From Sporosarcina sp. P32b (lineage in GTDB: Bacteria > Bacillota > Bacilli > Bacillales_A > Planococcaceae), in assembly GCF_002743335.1 (NCBI RefSeq), contig NZ_PDZB01000008.1:41893-105892 (forward strand): a stretch of DNA of 64,000 nucleotides, written 5' to 3'. How positions within the stretch are numbered: the first letter of the stretch is position 1; the number at the start of each line of letters is the position of its first letter. Below the pieces are notes generated by a model. That model was not told the origin of the DNA. It searched no databases and saw only the letters and a list, made by a program, of their open reading frames with translations. Both the position numbers and the translations under genes were made by a program. This document shows, in pieces, positions 1 through 8,403 of this stretch.

Positions 1-756
1 GTCAAAACACAGCCCCATCCTGAAATGCCGAAGCCTCAAATGACGCTATTGCCGAACTTGCAAGAAAAGGTAGAACGGTTTTGTGTAAAAAAAGCAGACG
101 TTTCGATTCAGCAAGATCATGTATTGTTGCAATCAAGCCAACCACTGAAGACGATTTCTTCCGCAGTTCATAATGCAGGACTTGGCTGGTACCGGACGTT
201 CGTCAATCGTGGTGTGCGTGCGGATTATATGATCGATGATGTACAAAAAGAGAACACGGATTACTTGCGTGCGCTAGGTTATCATCTGACAGATACCGTC
301 GCCATGATGACTGCCGTTAGTCCGGAGCATGTTGAAGTGGAGGAATACGAAGGAGAATTCGGCTCGATTGTCGTGGCGGTGACAGCAGGTGTTGGAAACG
401 CAGTGGACGTTTCGAAGTCCTGGCAGCGTGAAGATATTCCTTACATAGGAACGATCAATACATGGGTCTTCATTAATGGAGAATTAAGTGAAGAAGCTTT
501 CGTCCAAGCATTGATCACCGCAACAGAAGCGAAAGTGAAAGCATTGCAAGATGAGCAAGTGAAGGATCCGGAATCCGGCACGGTCGCTACAGGTACTTCA
601 ACAGACAGCCTGCTGATTGCGTCTACACAGCAAGGAGAACACTTGCCCTACGCTGGACCGATAACACAACTCGGGAAGTTGATCGGTAAAGGGGTTTATG
701 ATTGTACGGTGCGAGCTATTCATTCATATCGATTAGCAGTAGGTGGGCACCGATGA
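1..756 (+). CDS. cbiZ: Adenosylcobinamide amidohydrolase (CbiZ domain), 5'-partial
   Basis: CbiZ hydrolyses adenosylcobinamide to adenosylcobyric acid, the entry step of cobinamide salvage. The frame is open from base 1, so the true start lies outside the window; 251 residues are visible. The CbiZ domain starts near residue 50 and shows family blocks NTWVFINGELSEEAF, ATEAKVKAL and ATGTSTDSLLIA. The first ~45 visible residues are not CbiZ. In B. subtilis YvrA the corrinoid-importer ABC ATPase is fused to CbiZ, so this may be the tail of such a fusion (inference). Its stop overlaps the next start (ATGA, 753-756), so it heads the visible part of a translationally coupled operon. An internal Met at position 25 is possible but has no convincing ribosome binding site. 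Confidence 0.88.
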   Translation, partial: VKTQPHPEMPKPQMTLLPNLQEKVERFCVKKADVSIQQDHVLLQSSQPLKTISSAVHNAGLGWYRTFVNRGVRADYMIDDVQKENTDYLRALGYHLTDTVAMMTAVSPEHVEVEEYEGEFGSIVVAVTAGVGNAVDVSKSWQREDIPYIGTINTWVFINGELSEEAFVQALITATEAKVKALQDEQVKDPESGTVATGTSTDSLLIASTQQGEHLPYAGPITQLGKLIGKGVYDCTVRAIHSYRLAVGGHR

Positions 757-1709
757 TCCCTGCACATTTTATTGCGATCGCGATCGGCATGGTACTCGAC
801 CGACTCATTGGCGATCCTCCGAACTGGCCACATCCAGTCAAGTGGCTAGGTACGACAATTAGTAATTTAACAAAACTATTGAACAAAGGCCGTATGCGTA
901 CTGTAAAAGGTGCAGTTGTATGGTTGCTTATTTGCCTGACGACGTTTCTTCTCGTCATCTGGCTCGTCAGTATCGCGTATCGTCTGCATCTGTTCGCAGG
1001 CATCGCAATCGAAGCGCTACTCATTGCGGCAGGACTTGCGCAAAAGAGTTTGCGTGATGCGGCACTAGTAGTCTATGAGCCATTAAAATCAGGAGACCTG
1101 AGCGAAGCACGTGAGAAACTCAGTTGGATTGTCGGCAGGGATACGAAGAAGCTCGATGAAAGTGAAATATCCCGTGCTACGATTGAAACGGTCTCGGAAA
1201 ATACGTCGGACGGGATCACAGCTCCATTATTTTGGGCATTCTTGCTCGGAGCACCGGGTCTCTGGCTATATAAAGCAGTCAATACTCTCGATTCTATGAT
1301 CGGCTATAAAGATGAGCGTTACCGTGAATTTGGAAAAGTTTCGGCTCATATGGATGATCTCTTTAACTGGATACCTTCAAGGATTACAGGGTTACTCATT
1401 TTACTGTTCACTCCGAATGAAGGTGGACATGCATTTAAACAGCGAATTAGTGGTTGGTTAGGCGATGCCAAAAAGCATATGAGCCCGAACAGCGGCTATC
1501 TGGAAGCAGCAACGGCTTGGCAACTCAATATCCAGTTAGGCGGCAGCAGTACATATCGCGGAATAGTGTCGGAACGAGCGGTACTTGGTCCGGCAGTCAT
1601 TGCGAATAAAGAACATATCCGTTCCGCTACGTATCAAATGCAAGTCGTGTCTTGGACTTTCTGGTCACTCGGCACAGTATTAGGAGGGATTTTCTATGCG
1701 CTTGCCTGA
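753..1709 (+). CDS. cbiB: Adenosylcobinamide-phosphate synthase CbiB
   Basis: Integral membrane enzyme that joins adenosylcobyric acid to (R)-1-aminopropan-2-ol phosphate, giving adenosylcobinamide phosphate. It has 318 residues, normal for the family, with several hydrophobic segments. Family signatures are LDRLIGDPPNWPHPVKW near the N-terminus and ETVSENTSDGITAPLFW near residue 145. I chose ATG 753 because AGGTGG lies about 7 nt upstream and the start overlaps the cbiZ stop; an earlier in-frame start at 702 would run well inside cbiZ. It acts directly on the CbiZ product and takes the aminopropanol phosphate made by the next gene. The 3' end overlaps cobD by 14 nt. Confidence 0.93.
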   Translation: MIPAHFIAIAIGMVLDRLIGDPPNWPHPVKWLGTTISNLTKLLNKGRMRTVKGAVVWLLICLTTFLLVIWLVSIAYRLHLFAGIAIEALLIAAGLAQKSLRDAALVVYEPLKSGDLSEAREKLSWIVGRDTKKLDESEISRATIETVSENTSDGITAPLFWAFLLGAPGLWLYKAVNTLDSMIGYKDERYREFGKVSAHMDDLFNWIPSRITGLLILLFTPNEGGHAFKQRISGWLGDAKKHMSPNSGYLEAATAWQLNIQLGGSSTYRGIVSERAVLGPAVIANKEHIRSATYQMQVVSWTFWSLGTVLGGIFYALA

Positions 1710-2769
1710 ACACGGTGCAAACAGCAAACGATTGTATGCATCAATGAATATCACGATGCCTGATGAAGTGCTCGATTTCAGTGAAAATTGTAATCCAGCA
1801 GGACCTCCACCGTCTGTAGTGGAAGCATGGCCTACTCTAATTTCGACGCTCAACAGTTATCCAGACCCGGACGGTCAGCCGTTTCGTTCGGCAGTTTCCG
1901 ACTATCATCAAGTAGACGAACAACAAATGCTTGTCGGCAATGGTGCGGCAGAAATATTATCTTTATTGGCAGGGACCTACCGAGGGAAACGAGTCCTCTT
2001 AATTGACCCGACTTTTTCTGAATATCGCGCCACGCTTGAAGTAAACGGTGCAGAAGTCGTGTCGCTTCAAGCTGTTGAATCAGAAGGTTTTCAATTGCCT
2101 ATGCGTCAGATTCTGGAGGCATTACCTGAAGCGGATGCAATCTATATTTGCACACCTAATAACCCGACAGGCTATTTGCCTACAAAAGATGCGCTACTAA
2201 CGATTATAAAAGCAGCTAATAGTAGTTCGACAGATGTTGTGTTAGACGAAGCGTTCATTGATTTCGTCGATGAATCAAAGTCCTGTATTCCGCAAGTCGC
2301 GAACTATCCGAATTTGTTAATTGTCCGCTCGATGACAAAGATGTACGCGATTCCTGGTATCCGTCTAGGGTATCTCATCGCACATCCTGAACGAATCGAA
2401 ACACTTAAACAAAAAGCTTCCCATTGGCATGTCAACGGGCTTGCCGCTGAAATCGGTGTACTATGTCTGCAGGAAGAGGCGTATCGTCAACAGGCGATTT
2501 TGCATGCGCAAACAGAACGCTTGAAAATGACCCAGTTTTTACGCGTACATGGCTGTGAAGTCCTCGATTCTTCAGCAAACTATGTCGTCATGAAGCCCCT
2601 GTCAGATGCGAAGAAGCTGTATAAAGATTTATTGAAACAAGGCATCGTCCTGCGCCATTCGGAAAACTTCCGCGGGATGGACGGGCGCTGGTTACGGATT
2701 GGCATGAAGTCCGAACCCATGATGGCAACACTGCGGGAGGCGATGGATCAATGGTTCAAGCGACAGTAA
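1696..2769 (+). CDS. cobD: L-threonine-O-3-phosphate decarboxylase CobD (PLP, aminotransferase fold I)
   Basis: Decarboxylates threonine phosphate to aminopropanol phosphate, the linker of the cobalamin lower loop. The 357-residue protein resembles histidinol-phosphate aminotransferase but has the CobD N-terminus (HGANSKRLY, then DFSENCNPAGPP). Visible PLP features are TPNNPTG (~residue 153), the Asp in DEAFIDF, and Lys215 in SMTKMYAIPGIRLGY, the expected Schiff-base lysine. It overlaps cbiB by 14 nt and cobU by 19 nt, indicating coupled translation. Some annotation schemes call this gene cobC. HisC is the main alternative, but the operon and N-terminal signature favour CobD. Confidence 0.9.
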   Translation: MRLPEHGANSKRLYASMNITMPDEVLDFSENCNPAGPPPSVVEAWPTLISTLNSYPDPDGQPFRSAVSDYHQVDEQQMLVGNGAAEILSLLAGTYRGKRVLLIDPTFSEYRATLEVNGAEVVSLQAVESEGFQLPMRQILEALPEADAIYICTPNNPTGYLPTKDALLTIIKAANSSSTDVVLDEAFIDFVDESKSCIPQVANYPNLLIVRSMTKMYAIPGIRLGYLIAHPERIETLKQKASHWHVNGLAAEIGVLCLQEEAYRQQAILHAQTERLKMTQFLRVHGCEVLDSSANYVVMKPLSDAKKLYKDLLKQGIVLRHSENFRGMDGRWLRIGMKSEPMMATLREAMDQWFKRQ

Positions 2770-3323
2770 CGTTTATCAGTGGCGGTGCGCGCAGTGGAAA
2801 GAGTGCTTATGCGGAACGTCTGCTGACGAATCAGCCAGCAGGTCGTCTCGTCTATATCGCATCCGGTGTAGCGTCCGATGAAGAGATGAAACAACGGATA
2901 GAGCAACATAAAGAAGATCGACGACAGGCGAATTGGCACACAATCGAGCAACCGAAAAATCTCCATGAAGTGTTACCGTTTCTAAAGCCAGGCGATCTCG
3001 TTTTATGGGATTGCCTCACTACATGGCTCGCCAATGAAATGTATGAAGGATACGAAGAAGGGACACCTTGCGTTTCGCGTTCGGGCTGTTTAGAACAAAA
3101 GCAGGAAAAATTACTTCGTACGATTACGCAAATGAAAGAAATCGTCTCCCATCTAGTCATCGTTTCCAATGAAGTCCTCGATGAGTGGCCGCAATACGAA
3201 GAAGAGACGGAAATATACCGCCGAACAATCGGTACACTTCATCAACGAATCGTGGAGTTTGCAGACCGTGCGATTGAAATGGATCACGGCATTCCGATCG
3301 TCTGGAAAGGGGAACGTATATGA
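2751..3323 (+). CDS. cobU: Adenosylcobinamide kinase / guanylyltransferase CobU
   Basis: Phosphorylates adenosylcobinamide and transfers GMP to it, giving AdoCbi-GDP for CobS. 190 residues. The P-loop is GGARSGKS (residues 11-18), and His53 in the QHKEDRR stretch matches the histidine guanylylated in CobU. The ATG is preceded by GGGAGG. The C-terminal third (VSNEVLDEWPQYEEETEIYR) departs from the usual SNEVGxGIVP pattern, and that pattern is better kept in the second CobU-like protein at 5421. The start lies inside cobD, and the stop overlaps the next start by 4 nt. Confidence 0.85.
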   Translation: MVQATVTFISGGARSGKSAYAERLLTNQPAGRLVYIASGVASDEEMKQRIEQHKEDRRQANWHTIEQPKNLHEVLPFLKPGDLVLWDCLTTWLANEMYEGYEEGTPCVSRSGCLEQKQEKLLRTITQMKEIVSHLVIVSNEVLDEWPQYEEETEIYRRTIGTLHQRIVEFADRAIEMDHGIPIVWKGERI

Positions 3324-4138
3324 ACGGATTAATGGTCGTTGGTACTGCATCAGATGTTGGTAAAACGATGATTTGTACTGCGTTATGCCGACTACTTGCG
3401 AATGAAGGCGTGCATGTAGCGCCTTTCAAATCACAAAACATGTCCGGATTCTCCGAAACACTAGCAGACGGACGTGAAATCAGTCGATCCCAATTCCAGC
3501 AAGCACAAGCAGCTCGCACGCAACCGATTGTTGAAATGAATCCTATTTTGATGAAGCCGAAAGAACACTTGCAGGCTGAAGTTCTATTGATGGGCGTACC
3601 GCTTGAAACGATTGATGGGGAAACTTTTCGTGAAGAGTGGTTCGACAAAGGTCTTGAAACAATCCAACAAGCGTTAAATTACTTGTCCGATCACTACGAC
3701 ACGCTAATTATCGAAGGAGCGGGGAGTACTGCGGAAGTAAATTTGATGGATCGTGAACTGACGAATATGCGCGTTGCGGAATTGGCAGATGTGCCTGTCA
3801 TTCTAGTCGCGGACATTTCTAAAGGTGGTGCTTTTGCATCGATTATTGGCACGCTTCAATTACTCTCAGAAGAAAGACGTCAGCGTGTCAAAGGGATACT
3901 CATCAATAAATTTTACGGCGACGCTTCTTATTTTGAAGATGGCGTGAAATTTATTGAAAACTACACGGGGATTCCGGTTGTGGGTGTCATTCCTGTCTTA
4001 GAAAACCATGGAATTCCAGAAGAAGACGTCGATCGTGCCACGCTTCCTGCAACGGAAGGTATCGATGTCTACGAACAATGGGCGGCTCACGTTAAGAGGC
4101 ATATCGACTGGCCATTCATTCAATCTATTTTGGCGTAA
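3320..4138 (+). CDS. CobQ-like amidation-domain protein lacking the glutamine amidotransferase domain
   Basis: Full-length CobQ/CbiP (cobyric acid synthase, about 500 residues) amidates four corrin carboxylates using ATP and glutamine. This protein has 272 residues and contains only the N-terminal ATPase domain: P-loop GTASDVGKT (residues 8-16), FKSQNMS (~33), IIEGAGSTAEVNLMDREL, ILVADISKGGAFAS and GILINKFYGD. The C-terminal domain with the Cys/His/Glu triad is absent, and the next gene begins 12 nt after the stop, so there is no remnant. The loop after FKSQNMS is also atypical. In a salvage operon that starts from finished cobinamide a de novo CobQ is not obviously needed. Either it works with free ammonia or it has a changed role. 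The family call is firm; the function is unresolved. Confidence 0.75.
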   Translation: MNGLMVVGTASDVGKTMICTALCRLLANEGVHVAPFKSQNMSGFSETLADGREISRSQFQQAQAARTQPIVEMNPILMKPKEHLQAEVLLMGVPLETIDGETFREEWFDKGLETIQQALNYLSDHYDTLIIEGAGSTAEVNLMDRELTNMRVAELADVPVILVADISKGGAFASIIGTLQLLSEERRQRVKGILINKFYGDASYFEDGVKFIENYTGIPVVGVIPVLENHGIPEEDVDRATLPATEGIDVYEQWAAHVKRHIDWPFIQSILA

Positions 4139-4150
4139 AGGAGCGAGAAG

Positions 4151-4915
4151 ATGAATAGCATTTTATTAGCGCTCCAATTTTTCACATCGCTACCTGTTCA
4201 TAAGGAGCTACCGCTAGGAAAAAAAGAAGTATCTGGCATGTACATCGCCCTGCCGTTCGTCGGCGGGGGAATCGGTCTACTACTAGCGGGCGTTGCCTAT
4301 ATTACGAGTGATTTCAATAGTTTCCTTGCGGCGGTATTCATTTTGCTAGCGGGACTCATTGCCACTGGCGGCTTGCATGTAGACGGTTTTGCCGATCTTG
4401 GCGATGCATTCTTTTCCTATCAAGATCGTGAAAAACGTCTGACCATCATGGATGACCCGCGACTCGGGGCATTCGGCACGTTGTCGTTACTCGTTTTACT
4501 CTGTTTGAAAATCGGTTTATTCATTGAAATTTTACAGCTTGTAAACGGCTGGGCGTTGCTTATGGCAGTGCCGATTCTCTCTCGCGCGGCTTTAGTAGGA
4601 TATTATACAGTAACGAAAACTGCCAAACCGAGTGGCATTGCGTACTATTTCAAACAACATTTCTTGCCGGGGCGGATGCTTGTTGCATCGAGTGCGATCA
4701 GCCTAGTGACGATTGTTTTGTTAAGTATTCAATTACGCTCCATAGTATTAATCCCCATCATGCTACTCGTCATCTGCTTGTCGATCTGGCTTTATCATCG
4801 CTGGACGATCAAACATTTTGGCGGTGTCACTGGGGATCTATGTGGAGCATTCATTGAAGGAATGGAGGTGCTTTTATGGCTCGTCCTTATCGTATATTTC
4901 TCGTTCGGCATTTAA
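4151..4915 (+). CDS. cobS: Adenosylcobinamide-GDP ribazoletransferase (cobalamin synthase) CobS
   Basis: Membrane enzyme joining AdoCbi-GDP to alpha-ribazole or its phosphate, completing the nucleotide loop of adenosylcobalamin. It has 254 residues, a normal length, and is mostly hydrophobic. The family core GGLHVDGFADLGDAF (~residue 77) holds the metal-binding acidic residues, followed by DDPRLGAFGTL. AAAGGAG lies ahead of the ATG. The last 40 nt overlap the phosphatase gene. Confidence 0.93.
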   Translation: MNSILLALQFFTSLPVHKELPLGKKEVSGMYIALPFVGGGIGLLLAGVAYITSDFNSFLAAVFILLAGLIATGGLHVDGFADLGDAFFSYQDREKRLTIMDDPRLGAFGTLSLLVLLCLKIGLFIEILQLVNGWALLMAVPILSRAALVGYYTVTKTAKPSGIAYYFKQHFLPGRMLVASSAISLVTIVLLSIQLRSIVLIPIMLLVICLSIWLYHRWTIKHFGGVTGDLCGAFIEGMEVLLWLVLIVYFSFGI

Positions 4916-5469
4916 AGACGACGGCGAATGCACAGAAGATCTATTGTGGGTGGACGGATAGCGAATTGGTTTCTCTAGAAGGCGAGGCCATTGAATTTCC
5001 AGTAGCTGTCCAACATGTAGTGGGAAGTGATTTGATCAGAACGCGTCAAACAGCGGCCATTTATTTTCCGCAAATAGACTTTACGGCTGATCCGCGCTGG
5101 CGGGAATGTAATTTCGGCGACTTTGAAGAGCGGACATATGATCAATTGAAAAATGACCCCGACTATCGCAACTGGCTAGATGATTCGTGGAACACACCAC
5201 CGCGTAATGGAGAAACATTGCAACAAGTTAAGTCACGGGTGCTGGATGCATTAGCTGAACTACCGAATGAAGCGGTCGTCGTGACGCATGGCGGCGTGAT
5301 TCGAGTAGTGCTCGATACATTCACACAAGACCAATATTCATTTTGGGACTGGGACGTAACGAACGGCTCCATCTGGCAACTCGAATGGGCTAGCGAAGAA
5401 GAATTCAAGGAGGGGAAGCCATGCACGTCTTTATCGGCGGTGCCTATAACGGCAAAACGGACTATGTGA
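4876..5469 (+). CDS. cobC: Histidine-phosphatase family protein, probable alpha-ribazole phosphatase (CobC-like)
   Basis: Likely removes phosphate from alpha-ribazole-5'-phosphate or adenosylcobalamin-5'-phosphate. 197 residues. The phosphohistidine motif is LVRHLKT (His12), a variant of the usual RHGET; CGWTDSEL and the second catalytic His in VVVTHGGVIR are present. A YxGW/CGWTD block after the RH motif is typical of cobalamin-operon phosphatases. Start ATG 4876 follows GGAGGT and lies within cobS. The function is set mainly by context, since this superfamily is catalytically broad. Confidence 0.75.
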   Translation: MARPYRIFLVRHLKTTANAQKIYCGWTDSELVSLEGEAIEFPVAVQHVVGSDLIRTRQTAAIYFPQIDFTADPRWRECNFGDFEERTYDQLKNDPDYRNWLDDSWNTPPRNGETLQQVKSRVLDALAELPNEAVVVTHGGVIRVVLDTFTQDQYSFWDWDVTNGSIWQLEWASEEEFKEGKPCTSLSAVPITAKRTM

Positions 5470-5804
5470 GACGTTGGATTGGCGATTCGGCGGCAAGTTT
5501 CTGTACAATGGATACAGCAGCAACCGCTAAACCCGGTGAATCACTCATCATTACCGATTTAGATGAGTGGCTGATGACTACAGACATAACAGAATCAGAA
5601 GCTAGCAACGCAGTACACGAAATCAGCGGACCGAACACCGTCTTTATTTTGACGGAAATTGGGCGGGGTATTGTCCCGTTTGATGCACAGCAAAGAGAAC
5701 TTCGCGATCGCTGTGGCCGTTTATACCAGCAATTATTCACAGAAGCAACAACTGTCACAAGAATTTGGTATGGTATACCTCACACAATCAAAGGAGTGAA
5801 GTGA
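5421..5804 (+). CDS. Short CobU-like P-loop protein
   Basis: 127-residue protein with P-loop GGAYNGKT (residues 6-13). Its C-terminal half matches the CobU C-terminus: LTEIGRGIVPFDAQQRELRD corresponds to CobU SNEVGxGIVPxxxxxRxFRD, followed by GRLYQQL and a closing GIP. It lacks the central CobU region with the guanylylated histidine. It has a strong AGGAGGGG ribosome binding site, overlaps the phosphatase gene by 49 nt and ends 1 nt before pduO. It may supply the kinase half, pair with the longer CobU at 2751, or be a degenerating duplicate; the sequence does not decide. Confidence 0.65.
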   Translation: MHVFIGGAYNGKTDYVRRWIGDSAASFCTMDTAATAKPGESLIITDLDEWLMTTDITESEASNAVHEISGPNTVFILTEIGRGIVPFDAQQRELRDRCGRLYQQLFTEATTVTRIWYGIPHTIKGVK

Positions 5805-5805
5805 A

Positions 5806-6387
5806 ATGAAAATCTATACGAAGACTGGCGATAAAGGAACGACAAGTTTAATTGGTGGACGCGTCGCAAAAGATGACTTGCGCGTCGAAGCATACGGCAC
5901 AATCGATGAACTGAATTCATTCATCGGTAAAGCTATGACGGAACTTGACGGTGAAAAGTTTGCAGATATCCTAACTGATCTTGAAACGATTCAAAATGAA
6001 TTGTTCGATGGTGGCGGTGACTTAGCGAACGTCATGAAAGAGCGTCACTACAAGCTCGACGAAGAACCTGTCACAGTTCTTGAAAACCGAATCGATAAGC
6101 TAATGGAAGAAGCGCCTGAACTAGAACGCTTCATCCTACCGGGTGGCTCACCAGCAGCTGCGACATTGCACATCGCGCGCACTGTCACACGCCGCGCTGA
6201 ACGCGTAACCGTCACACTGATGAACGCAGCAGACGACGTATCACCGGTTGTTGGACGCTACTTGAACCGTCTATCGGACTACTTATTCGTAGCGGCACGC
6301 ATCGTCAACGCTCGACTAGGTATTTCAGACAATGAATATGTCCGCAGTGCAAAAGTATTCCGCACGAATGAGAAAAAAGAGAAGTGA
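5806..6387 (+). CDS. pduO: ATP:cob(I)alamin adenosyltransferase, PduO type
   Basis: Transfers the 5'-deoxyadenosyl group of ATP to cob(I)alamin or cobinamide, giving the coenzyme form. 193 residues. The N-terminal ATP-binding motif TKTGDKGTTSLIGG, the YGTIDELNSFIG block and the C-terminal ARTVTRRAERV helix define the PduO/YvqK family. AAAGGAG precedes the ATG. As the last gene of the salvage operon it is followed directly by a strong terminator. Its product is the cofactor needed by IcmF at 16310. Confidence 0.93.
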   Translation: MKIYTKTGDKGTTSLIGGRVAKDDLRVEAYGTIDELNSFIGKAMTELDGEKFADILTDLETIQNELFDGGGDLANVMKERHYKLDEEPVTVLENRIDKLMEEAPELERFILPGGSPAAATLHIARTVTRRAERVTVTLMNAADDVSPVVGRYLNRLSDYLFVAARIVNARLGISDNEYVRSAKVFRTNEKKEK

Positions 6388-6397
6388 TCATAGGTAA

Positions 6398-6434
6398 ACA
6401 GGGCCCCTGGTTGGACTAGGGGCCCTGTTTTTTT
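6398..6434 (+). terminator. Intrinsic terminator of the cobalamin operon
   Basis: Perfect 10-bp stem ACAGGGCCCC / GGGGCCCTGT with an 11-nt loop, followed by seven T. A 21-bp-spaced repeat array begins 10 nt later. Confidence 0.93.
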
Positions 6435-6443
6435 GTGGTGTGG

Positions 6444-6890
6444 TGCTCAAAGTGTCCGCGTATCCGCTCAATGTTGAGGCTTAAGTGCTCAATGTCGAGG
6501 CCCAAGCGCTCAAAGTTTCTGCGTGTCCGCTCAATGTCGAGGCCCAAGCGCTCAATGTTTCTGCGTGTCCGCTCAATGTCGAGGCCAAAGCGCTCAAAGT
6601 GTCTGCGTGTCCGCTCAATGTCGAGGCCAAAGCGCTCAAAGTGTCTGCGTGTCCGCTCAATGTCGAGGCCCAAGCGCTCAATGCGTCCGCGAATCCGCTC
6701 AATGTCGAGGCCAAAGCGCTCAAAGTGTCTGCGAATCCGCTCAATGTCGAGGCCCAAGCGCTCAATGCGTCCGCGAATCCGCTCAATGTCGAGGCCAAAG
6801 CGCTCAACACGTCCGCGTCTCCGCTCAATGTCAAGGTCTAAGCGCTCAATACACCCGCGTATCCGCTCAATCGCCCCGCACATCCACACA
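6444..6890 (+). repeat. 21-bp-phased CGCTCAA array, locus 1
   Basis: A CGCTCAA (occasionally TGCTCAA) heptamer recurs at 6444 + 21n without a single insertion or deletion through 6864, giving 21 motifs. Units alternate between two types, so the higher-order period is 42 bp: one arm ends in TGTCGAGGCC, the other in GTGTCTGCGTGTC or a close variant. The arm between motifs is variable while spacing is fixed. Because 21 is a multiple of three, several frames stay open by construction; none has a convincing start and ribosome binding site. It fills the gap between two convergent genes. Confidence 0.95.
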
Positions 6891-6896
6891 ACCCCA

Positions 6897-8096
6897 TCAA
6901 CCCCGAATCACCTCATACAACTCTGTAAACTCCCGCTTGCTCAAAATCTTCGGCACAGGATACAATGGATTCGCTTCCGCTGACGCGCGTTTCACCATCA
7001 GTGGAATATCTTCACCCATAATCCCATCCACCTGCTCGGGAATATTCATCGCATGATTCAACGCCCGAATTTCCTCGATGAACTTCTCTGCTTTCATGGG
7101 CTTCGTATCCGAATGACTGGTAATACCAATTAAATCAGCCAACTCAGAAAGTGGTTCATACACACATTCGCCGTAATACTCGAGTACGTGCGGCAAAATA
7201 ATCGCATTCGCTAATCCGTGCGGCACATTATAAAATCCGCCCAGCGTGTGTGCAATGGCATGGACATTGCCGACATACGCCCTTGTAAATGCTTTGCCGG
7301 CTAAATAAGAAGCGCGTTGCATATTCGTTCGCGCAGTCAAATTATCTCCATTGCGATAGGCTTCATATAAATTGGAGAACACGAGTCGTACGACTTCACG
7401 GCTATCGTTCCACGTTTCTTTCGTATTACTGTTGCCAATATATGCTTCGACTGCATGGGTTAACGCATCGATTCCAGTAGCCGCCGTAATCGCTGGCGGC
7501 AATTTCATCGTTAACAATGGATCGAGCACAGCGTAGTGGGGGATCAACGACGTATCACTGATTGCATACTTCTCATGCGTCTCACTGTTCGTCACGACTG
7601 CAGCTAGCGTCGCTTCACTTCCGGTTCCTGCCGTCGTCGGTACGGTGAACAACGTGGGGATTCGCTTGCGCACATGGAATAAACCTTTCATTTCAGGAAT
7701 TTGTTTCTCGGGTCTCGCAATTCTGGCACCCACCGCTTTTGCGCAATCAATCGGGGAACCGCCACCGAACGCAATGAGTGCTTCGCAATCATTCGCTACG
7801 TACAAACCACGTGCTTCTTCAATGTTGATGATCGTAGGATTCGCGACAGTTTGGTCATACACTAAGTAGTTAATGCCGAGTGAATTGAGCCCGACTAGCA
7901 TGACGTCGAGTAAGCCGAGTTTGGCAATTTCGCGATCTGTAATAATGAGCACACTACGTATTCCAAGACTTTTCACTTTTCCTGCAAGGCCTTCCAAACT
8001 ACCAGGCCCGACTAACAGCTCAGGCTCTCTCCAAGGTAAAAAATTCATTCCGACTTTGAACCCTTTTTGAACTGAGCGCGCATATAATCGATACAT
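6897..8096 (-). CDS. Iron-containing alcohol dehydrogenase
   Basis: NAD(P)-dependent group III alcohol dehydrogenase of 399 residues; substrate not predictable. Visible features are the cofactor loop FGGGSPIDCAKAVG, TTAGTGSEAT, and the metal-ligand region with DALTHAVEAYIG and HTLGGFYNVPHGLANA. I chose the start MYRLYAR at 8096 because AAAGGGG lies 7 nt upstream; a GTG 30 nt earlier has no such site. The gene faces the cobalamin operon tail-to-tail and is divergent from fadF. Its stop lies at the edge of the repeat array. Confidence 0.88.
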   Translation of the reverse strand: MYRLYARSVQKGFKVGMNFLPWREPELLVGPGSLEGLAGKVKSLGIRSVLIITDREIAKLGLLDVMLVGLNSLGINYLVYDQTVANPTIINIEEARGLYVANDCEALIAFGGGSPIDCAKAVGARIARPEKQIPEMKGLFHVRKRIPTLFTVPTTAGTGSEATLAAVVTNSETHEKYAISDTSLIPHYAVLDPLLTMKLPPAITAATGIDALTHAVEAYIGNSNTKETWNDSREVVRLVFSNLYEAYRNGDNLTARTNMQRASYLAGKAFTRAYVGNVHAIAHTLGGFYNVPHGLANAIILPHVLEYYGECVYEPLSELADLIGITSHSDTKPMKAEKFIEEIRALNHAMNIPEQVDGIMGEDIPLMVKRASAEANPLYPVPKILSKREFTELYEVIRG

Positions 8097-8403
8097 AGTA
8101 AAACCCCTTTCCAATGCTAGCAACACATTATGAAAACGTTATCATGAAATGACTATATTTACTATAATAAAATAAGAATATTCTAATTTATTCAATAATG
8201 ATATACTAAATGTATCTTGGGTAAATTTTCATGAATGTAGAACAATTTTACATCTAATCTAGAGTCAGAAATTAAATCAGCAGTTCGATAAAGCCTATAC
8301 TAGCAGCTTTAGATGAGTGAATTATTACAATAAATAAATGATTGCTTGACAAAAAGACCTTTCAACCATAGTTAGAAAATAAAAAATAAACTTTCAAAAA
8401 CAG
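8097..8403. other. AT-rich divergent intergenic region
   Basis: This part of the 408-bp gap between the alcohol dehydrogenase and fadF is AT-rich and holds no open frame I would support. A TTGACA occurs at 8346 but has only a poor -10 partner. The supported promoter lies at 8404-8432. Confidence 0.5.

Noticed and set aside
6416..7056. Long open frames on both strands (up to 182 residues) over the first 21-bp array
   Set aside because: A 21-bp period keeps frames open in several registers at once. The frames overlap each other and lack start sites with ribosome binding sites.
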